DNA from: Synergistaceae bacterium
Lineage (GTDB): Bacteria > Synergistota > Synergistia > Synergistales > Synergistaceae
Assembly: GCA_031290815.1 (NCBI GenBank)
Contig: JAISLO010000011.1
Location: 1 to 15,380, forward strand
Length of the DNA stretch: 15,380 bases
Direction: 5' to 3'
The notes under the pieces were generated by a model. The model was not told the origin of the DNA. It worked only from the letters and a program-made list of their open reading frames with translations, and searched no databases. A program made the translations under genes and the position numbers. This document shows positions 1-5,805 of the stretch, piece by piece; position 1 is the first letter of the stretch; each line of letters starts with the position of its first letter.

Positions 1-432
1 CACAAGGAATATAATTTTTCCTACCCATATATCAATGCCGAGTTTGTTGAAGAATTACAATCCATCCCGGATTACCTTCAAAAGCAGCTGTTGGATTTAC
101 GGAATGGTCGTCCGATTAAGGCTAAAACAGGACAGGTCTTGAATAAGGAATATCGGAAAAATAGAGCGATTTTTGTCTTGAAGTTACCCATAGACGTACT
201 TAAAGAGCCTAAAGCGGATGCTCGAAGATTATCGGTTCCCGCAGGGACAAAAATTTTGGGGGAATATGACGGGGTTGAAGGATTGACGCTAATGAGGCAT
301 CTCGATATGGAGGATAATTTTTGGGTTGCCATAGTAAGCGAAAAAGAAAGCAAAATCCTAGGTTGGATCAGCGGTTATGGGACATTTAACCAACTCCCGG
401 TGAGATTTATCGGACTAACGGAGTTCAACTGA
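1..432 (+). CDS. Hypothetical protein, C-terminal part (5' end outside window)
   Basis: The reading frame is open from the first base of the window to a TGA at 430-432, giving 143 visible residues, so the gene starts upstream. A TTG at 91 could act as a start, but in-frame codons continue before it with the same protein-like composition, so a partial gene is more likely. I do not recognise the family. The last 70 residues have a beta-rich pattern (PAGTKILGEYDG, then FWVAIVSEKESKILGWISGYG) that resembles a bacterial SH3-like domain, where a 'WV.V....G..GWI' strand pair is typical; this is only a weak likeness. No signal peptide or membrane segment is visible in the part seen. Codon use is AT-rich, unlike the tup and dnaE genes to the right, which suggests accessory or transferred DNA. 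Confidence 0.6.
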   Translation, partial: HKEYNFSYPYINAEFVEELQSIPDYLQKQLLDLRNGRPIKAKTGQVLNKEYRKNRAIFVLKLPIDVLKEPKADARRLSVPAGTKILGEYDGVEGLTLMRHLDMEDNFWVAIVSEKESKILGWISGYGTFNQLPVRFIGLTEFN

Positions 433-558
433 CAAGGGCATTGATATCAGATGATATTCACGCTAACTATTAGGGCGTGTTTGAAAAATCTTGCATTGCA
501 AAAGTTATATACACGAGTGCAGAAAGATTTGCTCAAACTCGTCCACATGTCTGGAAGA
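433..558. other. Gap with possible insertion-sequence end
   Basis: This 126-base gap separates the ends of two convergent genes. I find no clear terminator hairpin with a T tract. At 473-488 the sequence GGGCGTGTTTGAAAAA, preceded by TTA, resembles the terminal inverted repeats of some IS5-like elements. No matching inverted copy (TTTTTCAAACACGCCC) was noticed elsewhere in the window, and no transposase is present. At most this is a solo end or remnant, and the match may be chance. Confidence 0.2.
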
Positions 559-1059
559 CTACTCCGTTCGAGTTCGCCTGTCCCTACAGAATCGGCAAAA
601 TTTTTCGCTCGTGAGTATATCGATTTTTGGCCCTTGGACAACGATATACGAGTATTCGTCTTCAAAAAGAGGCGCGTTTGTTTTTTTGAAATCAGCGAAA
701 TTGAATTTTCGGTTAGGGTTGTTTTCAAGCCAATCAAGCAGTGTCGAAATCTCTGCGTTTTTCCGCCAGACGCTCTCCAATTCATTTTTATGAAACAGAC
801 GAACGGATTCACGGCTCACGCCCGCGCTGTCAAAAGATGCTTGAAGGCAATCAAAGTCAATCTTCGTTCCGGAGAAATCCAAATCAAAGTCGTAGCCGTT
901 CATCTCGTTGTAGAAGATGTTCGGCAGCTCAGCAATCCAAGCTTGCAGTTTTTCAGCACGATACCTCTCAACCAAGCTGTTTATCTTTGGCTCACGTTCG
1001 TTGAATTTGACGCTGGTCTCAAGCAAATACGGGTTGTGGCTCAGCTCTGCTTTAACCAT
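559..1059 (-). CDS. Hypothetical acidic protein, possibly C-terminally truncated
   Basis: An open frame on the minus strand gives a protein of 166 residues from the ATG at 1059, which has GGGAG about 9 bases upstream. An earlier in-frame ATG at 1119 would add 20 residues but lacks a ribosome binding site. The product starts MVKAELSHNPYLLE and contains NEMNGYDFDLDFSGT and LENNPNRKFNFADF. It is rich in Asp, Glu, Asn and Phe, with no signal peptide or membrane helix, so it is probably cytoplasmic. I cannot name the family or function. After SYIVVQG (about residue 142) the tail changes to a Cys/Arg-rich stretch ending CRDRRTRTE, unlike the body. This suggests truncation or a frameshift: the neighbouring minus frame stays open from there to 447. 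The DNA is AT-richer than the genes to the right. Confidence 0.6.
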   Translation of the reverse strand: MVKAELSHNPYLLETSVKFNEREPKINSLVERYRAEKLQAWIAELPNIFYNEMNGYDFDLDFSGTKIDFDCLQASFDSAGVSRESVRLFHKNELESVWRKNAEISTLLDWLENNPNRKFNFADFKKTNAPLFEDEYSYIVVQGPKIDILTSEKFCRFCRDRRTRTE

Positions 1060-1094
1060 TAGTTCATCTCCCAATATGTCGAGTCGACGGGCGT

Positions 1095-1124
1095 AGTTTA
1101 TGTCGCCCTCAATTACCATAACAA
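1095..1124 (-). promoter_or_regulatory. Possible promoter of the minus-strand hypothetical gene
   Basis: Reading the minus strand, TTGTTA (1124 to 1119) and TAAACT (1100 to 1095) are separated by 18 bases. Each matches 4 of 6 bases of the sigma70 boxes. Transcription would start near 1088, which fits the ATG at 1059 but would exclude the upstream ATG at 1119. The match is weak. Confidence 0.25.
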
Positions 1125-1295
1125 GAATAACTTTGCGTGTTATGCGTTATGGCTGCGTATCGCCAGTAGGCTTCGTGCTTAACAGCGTTCCGGCAATCAT
1201 AACCTATGAGAAACTGCCGGCATCATTATACATTATTTCATCATTACAAAGCGCTCGGCCCGCGAATTTCAGGCGCGGGGCGGCGTGGGCGGCCC

Positions 1296-1324
1296 TTGCT
1301 TTTCTGAGTCATTTATCTTATCAT
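1296..1324 (+). promoter_or_regulatory. Sigma70-like promoter of the tup operon
   Basis: TTGCTT (1296-1301) and TATCAT (1319-1324) are separated by exactly 17 bases. The -10 box matches the consensus at 5 of 6 positions and the -35 box at 4 of 6. Transcription would begin near 1331, about 15 bases before the riboswitch-like RNA, so the leader would be roughly 370 bases. The fit with the downstream RNA structures raises confidence. A GC hairpin (CCCGCG 1259-1264 with CGCGGG 1274-1279) lies just upstream; it lacks a direct T tract and its role is unclear. Confidence 0.6.
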
Positions 1325-1345
1325 TCTAAGAACAAGCAAATATCG

Positions 1346-1440
1346 CTCTCCGAGCCATGCCCCCTACAGGTGACGACCCATGGGAGGTGGCCGATAGGGT
1401 ACGGCGGGAAACGGCCGTGCCTCCCGTTTGGAAAGGGGAG
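1346..1440 (+). ncRNA. Moco/Tuco-type riboswitch aptamer (molybdenum or tungsten cofactor)
   Basis: The segment matches my memory of the Moco RNA motif: CTCCGAGCC near the 5' end, then GGTGAC, CATGGGAGGTGGCC, GGGAAAC and TGCCTCCC in that order. The helices can be read directly. An outer stem pairs CTCTCC (1346-1351) with GGGGAG (1435-1440). An inner stem pairs GGGAGG (1382-1387) with CCTCCC (1420-1425). A hairpin pairs ACGGC (1401-1405) with GCCGT (1414-1418) and is capped by a GAAA tetraloop at 1408-1411. Known members sit upstream of molybdate transport and Moco biosynthesis genes, and variants with a missing third helix have been proposed to sense tungsten cofactor. Here the region where that helix would lie (about 1360-1372) can form only a very short pairing. 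The position, directly before a terminator and the tup genes, fits feedback control of tungstate uptake. A covariance-model search was not run. Confidence 0.75.
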
Positions 1441-1460
1441 GCTGCATAAAAATGATTTGT

Positions 1461-1491
1461 GCCGCCCTCCACAAGGGGGGCGGTTTTGTTT
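1461..1491 (+). terminator. Intrinsic terminator in the tup leader (riboswitch expression platform)
   Basis: CCGCCCTCC (1462-1470) pairs with GGGGGGCGG (1475-1483) as a 9-base-pair stem (one G-U pair) with the loop ACAA, followed at once by TTTTGTTT. This is a textbook rho-independent terminator. It lies about 20 bases after the aptamer and 210 bases before tupA, with no gene upstream on this strand since 432, so it most likely acts as a conditional attenuator for tupABC. Confidence 0.8.
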
Positions 1492-1700
1492 AGTCTCCAG
1501 AGGGATGCCTCCTGTCTCCATCCTCCCAAGTGGATTCAGGAAACCCGAAAGGAGCGCGAGTTTTCACATCTACTCTATCTCCTCAAATCGGGGAGGCGGA
1601 ATCCGCCTCCCTCCCATATATCAGAACAACGCGCGGCCGGACAAGCCGTTCTTTGTTATTGTTACGCACCATAAAATTTCAGCACTGGGGGAGTTGCACA
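1492..1700 (+). other. Remainder of the tup 5' leader
   Basis: This is 209 bases of untranslated leader between the attenuator and tupA. No convincing coding frame is seen; a frame in register with tupA is open through it, but its peptide does not resemble a TupA N-terminus. It contains the perfect hairpin at 1591-1611, a weak GC pairing near 1633-1650 followed by a T-rich stretch, and the tupA ribosome binding site GGGGGAG at 1687-1693. Confidence 0.5.
1591..1611. repeat. Perfect GC-rich inverted repeat in the tup leader
   Basis: GGGAGGCGG (1591-1599) and CCGCCTCCC (1603-1611) form a perfect 9-base-pair hairpin with a three-base spacer AAT. No T tract follows (next bases are TCCCATATAT), so it is not a standard terminator. 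It may be an mRNA processing or stabilising structure, or one copy of a dispersed palindromic repeat; the window alone cannot decide. Confidence 0.55.
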
Positions 1701-2552
1701 ATGAAGAAGATATTTTCCGTCAAAAAGGGTTTTATAGCGCTGCTGGGAGTGGCAATGATAGTCCTGGCGCTGGCGTCGGCATCCTTGGGAGCGCCGGACG
1801 CGGCCGTCCTGCGGATGGCGACGACCACCAGCACTGATAATACCGGGCTGCTCGACTACCTGGCCCCTATATTGAAGGCTGACCTCGGCATCGAACTGCA
1901 GTGGGTGGCGGTTGGGACCGGCAAGGCTCTGGAACTCGGCCGCAATGGGGACGTTGACGTGGTCCTGACTCACGATCCCGAGTCCGAGAAGTCGTTCATC
2001 GACGAGGAGTACGGCGTGGATCCAAAACAGGTGATGTACAACGATTTCGTCGTCCTTGGCCCTGCATCAGACCAGGCGGGCGTCAAGGGCAAATCTGTGA
2101 ACGACGCGTTCAAGCTCATCGCTGACAAACAAGCTCCGTTCGCGAGCCGCGCGGACAAATCAGGCACGCACATGGCCGAGCTGCGCCTATGGAAGGCCGC
2201 CGGAGTTCCCGAGCCCGACAAGGAGAACTGGTACATCCAGACCGGCCAGGGAATGCTCGACACCATCAACATAGCCGGCGAGCGCGGAGGATATGTCCTC
2301 ACCGACAGGGGAACCTTCATAACATACGAGGCCAACAACAAGGGCAATCCTCCTGTCGTCATACTCGTGGAGGGCGACGATTCCCTAAAAAATCAGTACA
2401 GCGTGATCCCCGTCAACCCTAAGAAACACGCCAACGTCAACTACGAACTGGCAGCAAAGCTCTCGGACTGGCTGACCTCCAAGAAAGCGCAGGACGACAT
2501 AGCGAACTTCAAGATGGAGGGGAAACAGCTCTTCTTCCCCAACGCCAAATAA
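1701..2552 (+). CDS. tupA: Tungstate ABC transporter, substrate-binding protein TupA
   Basis: TupA captures tungstate outside the inner membrane and delivers it to TupB. The ATG at 1701 follows GGGGGAG with 7 bases of spacing and gives 283 residues, a usual length. Residues 1-30 form a signal peptide: a lysine-rich start, the hydrophobic stretch FIALLGVAMIVLALASA, and likely cleavage near residue 30. There is no lipobox cysteine, so the mature protein should be free in a periplasm, which points to a diderm. Family hallmarks follow in order: TTTSTDNTGLLDYL (41-54), VGTGKALELGRNGDVDVVLTHD (71-92), YNDFVVLGP (113-121), SRADKSGTHMAE (149-160), WYIQTGQGM (177-185) and YVLTDRGTF (198-206). The TTTS and SRxDxSGTH segments distinguish TupA from ModA and WtpA. 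It is the first gene of the tup operon, under the cofactor-riboswitch-like leader. Confidence 0.93.
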   Translation: MKKIFSVKKGFIALLGVAMIVLALASASLGAPDAAVLRMATTTSTDNTGLLDYLAPILKADLGIELQWVAVGTGKALELGRNGDVDVVLTHDPESEKSFIDEEYGVDPKQVMYNDFVVLGPASDQAGVKGKSVNDAFKLIADKQAPFASRADKSGTHMAELRLWKAAGVPEPDKENWYIQTGQGMLDTINIAGERGGYVLTDRGTFITYEANNKGNPPVVILVEGDDSLKNQYSVIPVNPKKHANVNYELAAKLSDWLTSKKAQDDIANFKMEGKQLFFPNAK

Positions 2553-2621
2553 TCTCGGCGCGTTAAATCAGCCATTCCTCTGGGTTTTGAAAATTTCCGG
2601 CCGATTACGGGGTGACGGACA

Positions 2622-3317
2622 TTGAACTACATAACGGAGGGATTCTTTCAGGCGATAGGGCTGATACTCTCCATGGACGAGGAGACATGGCAGGCCGTGG
2701 GCGTGACGGTGCGGCTTACGGTCATGTCGATGGCCGCCACCCTGTCGGTAGGGCTTCCGCTCGGGTTCCTGCTCGGGTACTTCGATTTTCCCGGCAAGCG
2801 CGGAGCGCACATGGTCGTAGACACGCTTTTGGCCCTGCCGACGGTCGTCGTCGGGCTGGTGGTCTACGCGTTCATATCGAACAGGGGGCCTCTTGGCGAT
2901 CTGCGGCTGCTCTTCACTATACGGGGGATGGCGATAGGCCAGACGATACTCGCCCTGCCGATAGTGATCGCGCTGACGGCGAACGCCGTGGAGTGCCTCG
3001 ACGGCAGGCTCCGTATGACGCTCGCCACGTTGGGCGCTGGCGGTTGGAGGATGGCCGCGACCAGCCTCAGGGAGTGCCGGTTCGCCCTGATGGCAGCGGC
3101 CGTGACCGCATACGGCCGCGTCGTCGCGGAGGTCGGGGTGTCCATGATGCTCGGAGGCAACATAAAATGGCACACGAGGACGATAACCACGGCCATAACG
3201 CTGGAAACCGGCAAGGGGGACTTCGCCCTTGGCATAGCGTTGGGCATTCTGCTGCTCGCGATATCATTCGCGCTGAACGCCGGTCTGTCGTTTCTGAAAC
3301 GGCGTGCCGACGCGTGA
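2622..3317 (+). CDS. tupB: Tungstate ABC transporter, permease TupB
   Basis: TupB is the inner-membrane channel of the tungstate importer. The start is TTG at 2622, with GGGGTG about 7 bases upstream; the resulting N-terminus (MNYITEGFFQAIGLI) and the length of 231 residues suit the family. Several hydrophobic helices are visible, roughly at residues 26-52, 62-84, 101-121, 153-175 and 200-222. The cytoplasmic coupling loop recognised by the ATPase, an EAA-like region, lies at about 132-165 and includes LGAGGWRMAATSL followed by the conserved stretch GRVVAEVGVSMMLGGNI. It sits 69 bases after tupA with no terminator between, and 46 bases before the chosen tupC start, consistent with one transcript. 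Confidence 0.92.
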   Translation: MNYITEGFFQAIGLILSMDEETWQAVGVTVRLTVMSMAATLSVGLPLGFLLGYFDFPGKRGAHMVVDTLLALPTVVVGLVVYAFISNRGPLGDLRLLFTIRGMAIGQTILALPIVIALTANAVECLDGRLRMTLATLGAGGWRMAATSLRECRFALMAAAVTAYGRVVAEVGVSMMLGGNIKWHTRTITTAITLETGKGDFALGIALGILLLAISFALNAGLSFLKRRADA

Positions 3318-3363
3318 CGCCGGCGGGTTCCCTCGGCTTAGGGGGCTGGGTTTCAAAGTTGAC

Positions 3364-4413
3364 ATGAAAAATATCTACAGCCTCAGGGCTGTCACACACA
3401 GCTACGGCGAGCATCATACGCTCGACGTAGAGTCACTCGACATTCCGGAGGGCGGGGTGACTGGGCTGACCGGGCCAAACGGAAGCGGGAAGTCAACGCT
3501 CCTCAAGATCCTGGCGTTTTTGCAGCCCCCGAGGTCGGGCAAGCTGTTATTTGGAGGCGAGCCCTCCTCCGGCAGGGAGAGGGAGATTCGGAGGGACGTG
3601 ACCCTCCTGCTTCAGGACCCATTCCTGCTGAGGCGCACCGTTTTCGAAAACATCGCGTACGGATTGAAACTCAGAGGTATATCCCGCGCAGAGACGGAGA
3701 CCCGCGTCCGGGACGCGATGGCGCGGGTCGGTATGGCGACGGAAGACTTCGCGCCGCGTCCTTGGTTCCGACTGTCGGGCGGCGAGGCGCAGAGGGTGTC
3801 GCTCGCCGTGCGGCTGGCGCTGAGGCCGCGCGTCCTGCTTTTGGACGAACCGACGGCCAACGTTGACGAGGCGAGCGCGATTCTCATAAAGGAGGCTGTC
3901 GTGCGAGCGCGCCGAGACTGGGGAACGACCATCGTCATAGCGTCGCACGATCTGGCGTGGCTCCATGACGTCGCCACCGAGATAGTCGGAATGTACGGCG
4001 GCAGGGTCGTCGGCGACGGCGCGGCCAATCTGATTCGCGGCGACTGGCGGATTGAAGGCCCGGAGGACCGATATGTCTCTATCATGCTTGACGGATTCAA
4101 GATCACCGCCGACGCGCCACAGCCGGGCATTCTCGCCAAGTGCGCGGCATTGAGCCCGTCCGACATAAACGTAACGGTCTCGCCCGCCGCCTCACCTGAC
4201 GGGCACAACTCGATATCCTGCACGCTCACTCAGATGAGCATGGAGCGGACCACGGGGAGTATCCTATGCGCGACGGACTGCGGCGGCATATCTTTAAAAG
4301 CTCGAATATCGCCTGATTTGGCGCGCGAACTCAAGCTATGCCCCGGAATGCGCCTCACCCTGTCGTTTCCGCGGGAAGCGCTGAAGTTCATCTCGTCCCT
4401 GGGCTCGGTTTGA
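3364..4413 (+). CDS. tupC: Tungstate ABC transporter, ATP-binding protein TupC with Mop/TOBE domain
   Basis: TupC hydrolyses ATP to drive tungstate import. From the ATG at 3364 it has 349 residues. The ATPase domain (about 1-225) is complete: Walker A GPNGSGKST (37-45), Q-loop Gln84 in LLLQDPF, signature LSGGEAQ (137-143), Walker B VLLLDEP (157-163) and switch His195 in ASHD. The C-terminal part (about 235-349), beginning near YVSIMLDGF and containing AALSPSDINV (261-270) and CGGISLKARIS, resembles the TOBE/Mop regulatory domain of ModC and could bind oxyanion and gate transport. The start is uncertain: AGGGGG lies 18 bases before the ATG, too far to be ideal, and a GTG at 3304 overlapping tupB would add 20 non-conserved residues. 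The 3' end overlaps glmM on the other strand by 26 bases. Confidence 0.92.
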   Translation: MKNIYSLRAVTHSYGEHHTLDVESLDIPEGGVTGLTGPNGSGKSTLLKILAFLQPPRSGKLLFGGEPSSGREREIRRDVTLLLQDPFLLRRTVFENIAYGLKLRGISRAETETRVRDAMARVGMATEDFAPRPWFRLSGGEAQRVSLAVRLALRPRVLLLDEPTANVDEASAILIKEAVVRARRDWGTTIVIASHDLAWLHDVATEIVGMYGGRVVGDGAANLIRGDWRIEGPEDRYVSIMLDGFKITADAPQPGILAKCAALSPSDINVTVSPAASPDGHNSISCTLTQMSMERTTGSILCATDCGGISLKARISPDLARELKLCPGMRLTLSFPREALKFISSLGSV

Positions 4414-5791
4414 TATGACAATCCAATGCCGTGGCCGCTATTGCGAGTACGGCCCTCTCCAGGTCGTTGCATACTTCCCTCATCAAGCCCTCGTCCCTGG
4501 CCTCCACGAGTATGCGCAGAAGCGGCTCGGTCCCGGACGGCCTGAGAAGGATCCTCCCAGCGCCAGCGAGTTTTTTCATTGCGTTGGCGCTGGCCTCCTC
4601 CAGTCTCGGCGATGCCATTACGAGCTCTCTGTTTTCGAGTTTGAGATTTCTCAAAACCTGAGGATACCTTGGAAACCTGTCCACAAGCGTATCAAGGTCC
4701 TCTCCCAGCTCGACGCATGACTTTATGAACAGGGCCGACGCGCAGAGCCCGTCTCCGGTAGTCACGCGGTCTGAGGCTATTATATGTCCCGACTGCTCGC
4801 CCCCGAGACATGCCCCTGTCTCCCTCATGCGGGAGAGCACATACCTGTCTCCTACCGGGCATCTGAAGAGCTCGATTCCGGCCTCCCTCAACTTCTCCTC
4901 CAGGATCGTGTTGCTCATGACGGTGGCCACAATTCCGCTGCCCAGCAGACCAGACTTGGACATGCAACGCCCGATCACCCAGAGCATGATGTCTCCGTCT
5001 ATGACTCGTCCCTCTCCGTCGCAGAGCAGAACCCTGTCGGCGTCCCCGTCGAATGATATGCCCAGACGAGCGCCGCGCCGCCTGACCTCCGACGAGAGAC
5101 GGTCCATGTGCATGACCCCTGCGCCTGCGTTTATGTTGAGGCCGTCGTACTCGACGCCCAGGTAGCTGACACCGCCCCTCCACAGGCCAAACACCCTCTC
5201 GACGATGCGGGCGGCGGCCCCATTGGCGGCGTCGATCACAATGGGCCAGTCCGGAGACTGAATCTGCGACATCTGCTCCGACAGCCAATCGACGTAGAGA
5301 TCACAAAGTTCCCCGTCGAAGCAGATCTCCCCGATCAAGCCCCCGGTGGGACGAATATTTTCGCCGATGCGGCTCATGAACTCCTCTATCTCCGCCTCGT
5401 CGTCGTCGCTCAGCTTGTGTCCGCCCGAGTCGAAGAATTTTATTCCGTTGTACTCGGCGGGGTTGTGGGAGGCGCTTATGACAGCGCCTGCGTCAAACCC
5501 TCCGCTTTTCAGCAGAAATCCCACCCCAGGCGTCGGAAAGATCCCGGCCGAGCGTATATCCGCGCCCTCCGACATCATGCCTGCCGCCAGGGCCGCCTCC
5601 AGCATAGCGCCGGATCTTCTCGTATCACGTCCTGTGACGATTACGGGCCTGCGCGTCCCCCTTGCCGACAGGAAGCGAACGAAGGCGCGTCCAAGCGACA
5701 TCGCGGTCTCCGGAGTCATGTTTCCTCGGTTCGCTATATCCCTCGCGCCGTCAGTCCCAAATATTCTGCGAGCCTTTGATGGAACCGTCAT
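4388..5791 (-). CDS. glmM: Phosphoglucosamine mutase
   Basis: GlmM interconverts glucosamine-6-phosphate and glucosamine-1-phosphate in the cytoplasm, on the way to UDP-N-acetylglucosamine for peptidoglycan and lipopolysaccharide. With the ATG at 5791 it has 467 residues. Key motifs are intact: FGTDGARD near the N-terminus; the catalytic serine loop ISASHNP (Ser108), which carries the phosphate; the metal loop DGDADR (248-253); the sugar loop GGEQSGH (330-336); and the phosphate-binding loop RPSGTEP (417-423). GGEQSGH separates GlmM from most phosphomannomutases. GAGGAG lies 10 bases before the ATG. A GTG at 5809 overlapping the cdaR stop (GTGA) is an alternative start that adds 6 residues. 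In Firmicutes GlmM binds and restrains CdaA, and the cdaA-cdaR-glmM order is kept here. Confidence 0.95.
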   Translation of the reverse strand: MTVPSKARRIFGTDGARDIANRGNMTPETAMSLGRAFVRFLSARGTRRPVIVTGRDTRRSGAMLEAALAAGMMSEGADIRSAGIFPTPGVGFLLKSGGFDAGAVISASHNPAEYNGIKFFDSGGHKLSDDDEAEIEEFMSRIGENIRPTGGLIGEICFDGELCDLYVDWLSEQMSQIQSPDWPIVIDAANGAAARIVERVFGLWRGGVSYLGVEYDGLNINAGAGVMHMDRLSSEVRRRGARLGISFDGDADRVLLCDGEGRVIDGDIMLWVIGRCMSKSGLLGSGIVATVMSNTILEEKLREAGIELFRCPVGDRYVLSRMRETGACLGGEQSGHIIASDRVTTGDGLCASALFIKSCVELGEDLDTLVDRFPRYPQVLRNLKLENRELVMASPRLEEASANAMKKLAGAGRILLRPSGTEPLLRILVEARDEGLMREVCNDLERAVLAIAATALDCHIKPSPGTR

Positions 5792-5805
5792 GAAAAAACC
5801 ACTCC

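Noticed and set aside
451..1062. Plus-strand open frame of 203 codons opposite the minus-strand hypothetical gene
   Set aside because: The minus-strand product has a ribosome binding site and a more protein-like composition; the plus-strand frame lacks a ribosome binding site and looks like its shadow.
1633..1665. Second terminator in the tup leader (CGGC/GCCG pairing followed by a T-rich run)
   Set aside because: The stem is only 4 base pairs and the T run is interrupted; too weak to call.
1530..1700. N-terminal extension of TupA from an upstream ATG
   Set aside because: It would bury the signal peptide behind 57 residues; the ATG at 1701 has an excellent ribosome binding site and gives a proper signal sequence.
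1100..1837. Plus-strand open frame of 245 codons covering the tup leader
   Set aside because: It overlaps the promoter, riboswitch-like RNA and terminator, has low-complexity non-family sequence, and runs into tupA in another frame.
3304..3363. GTG start for tupC overlapping tupB
   Set aside because: The added 20 residues are not ABC-like and no ribosome binding site precedes the GTG; MKNIYSLRAV is a normal ATPase N-terminus.
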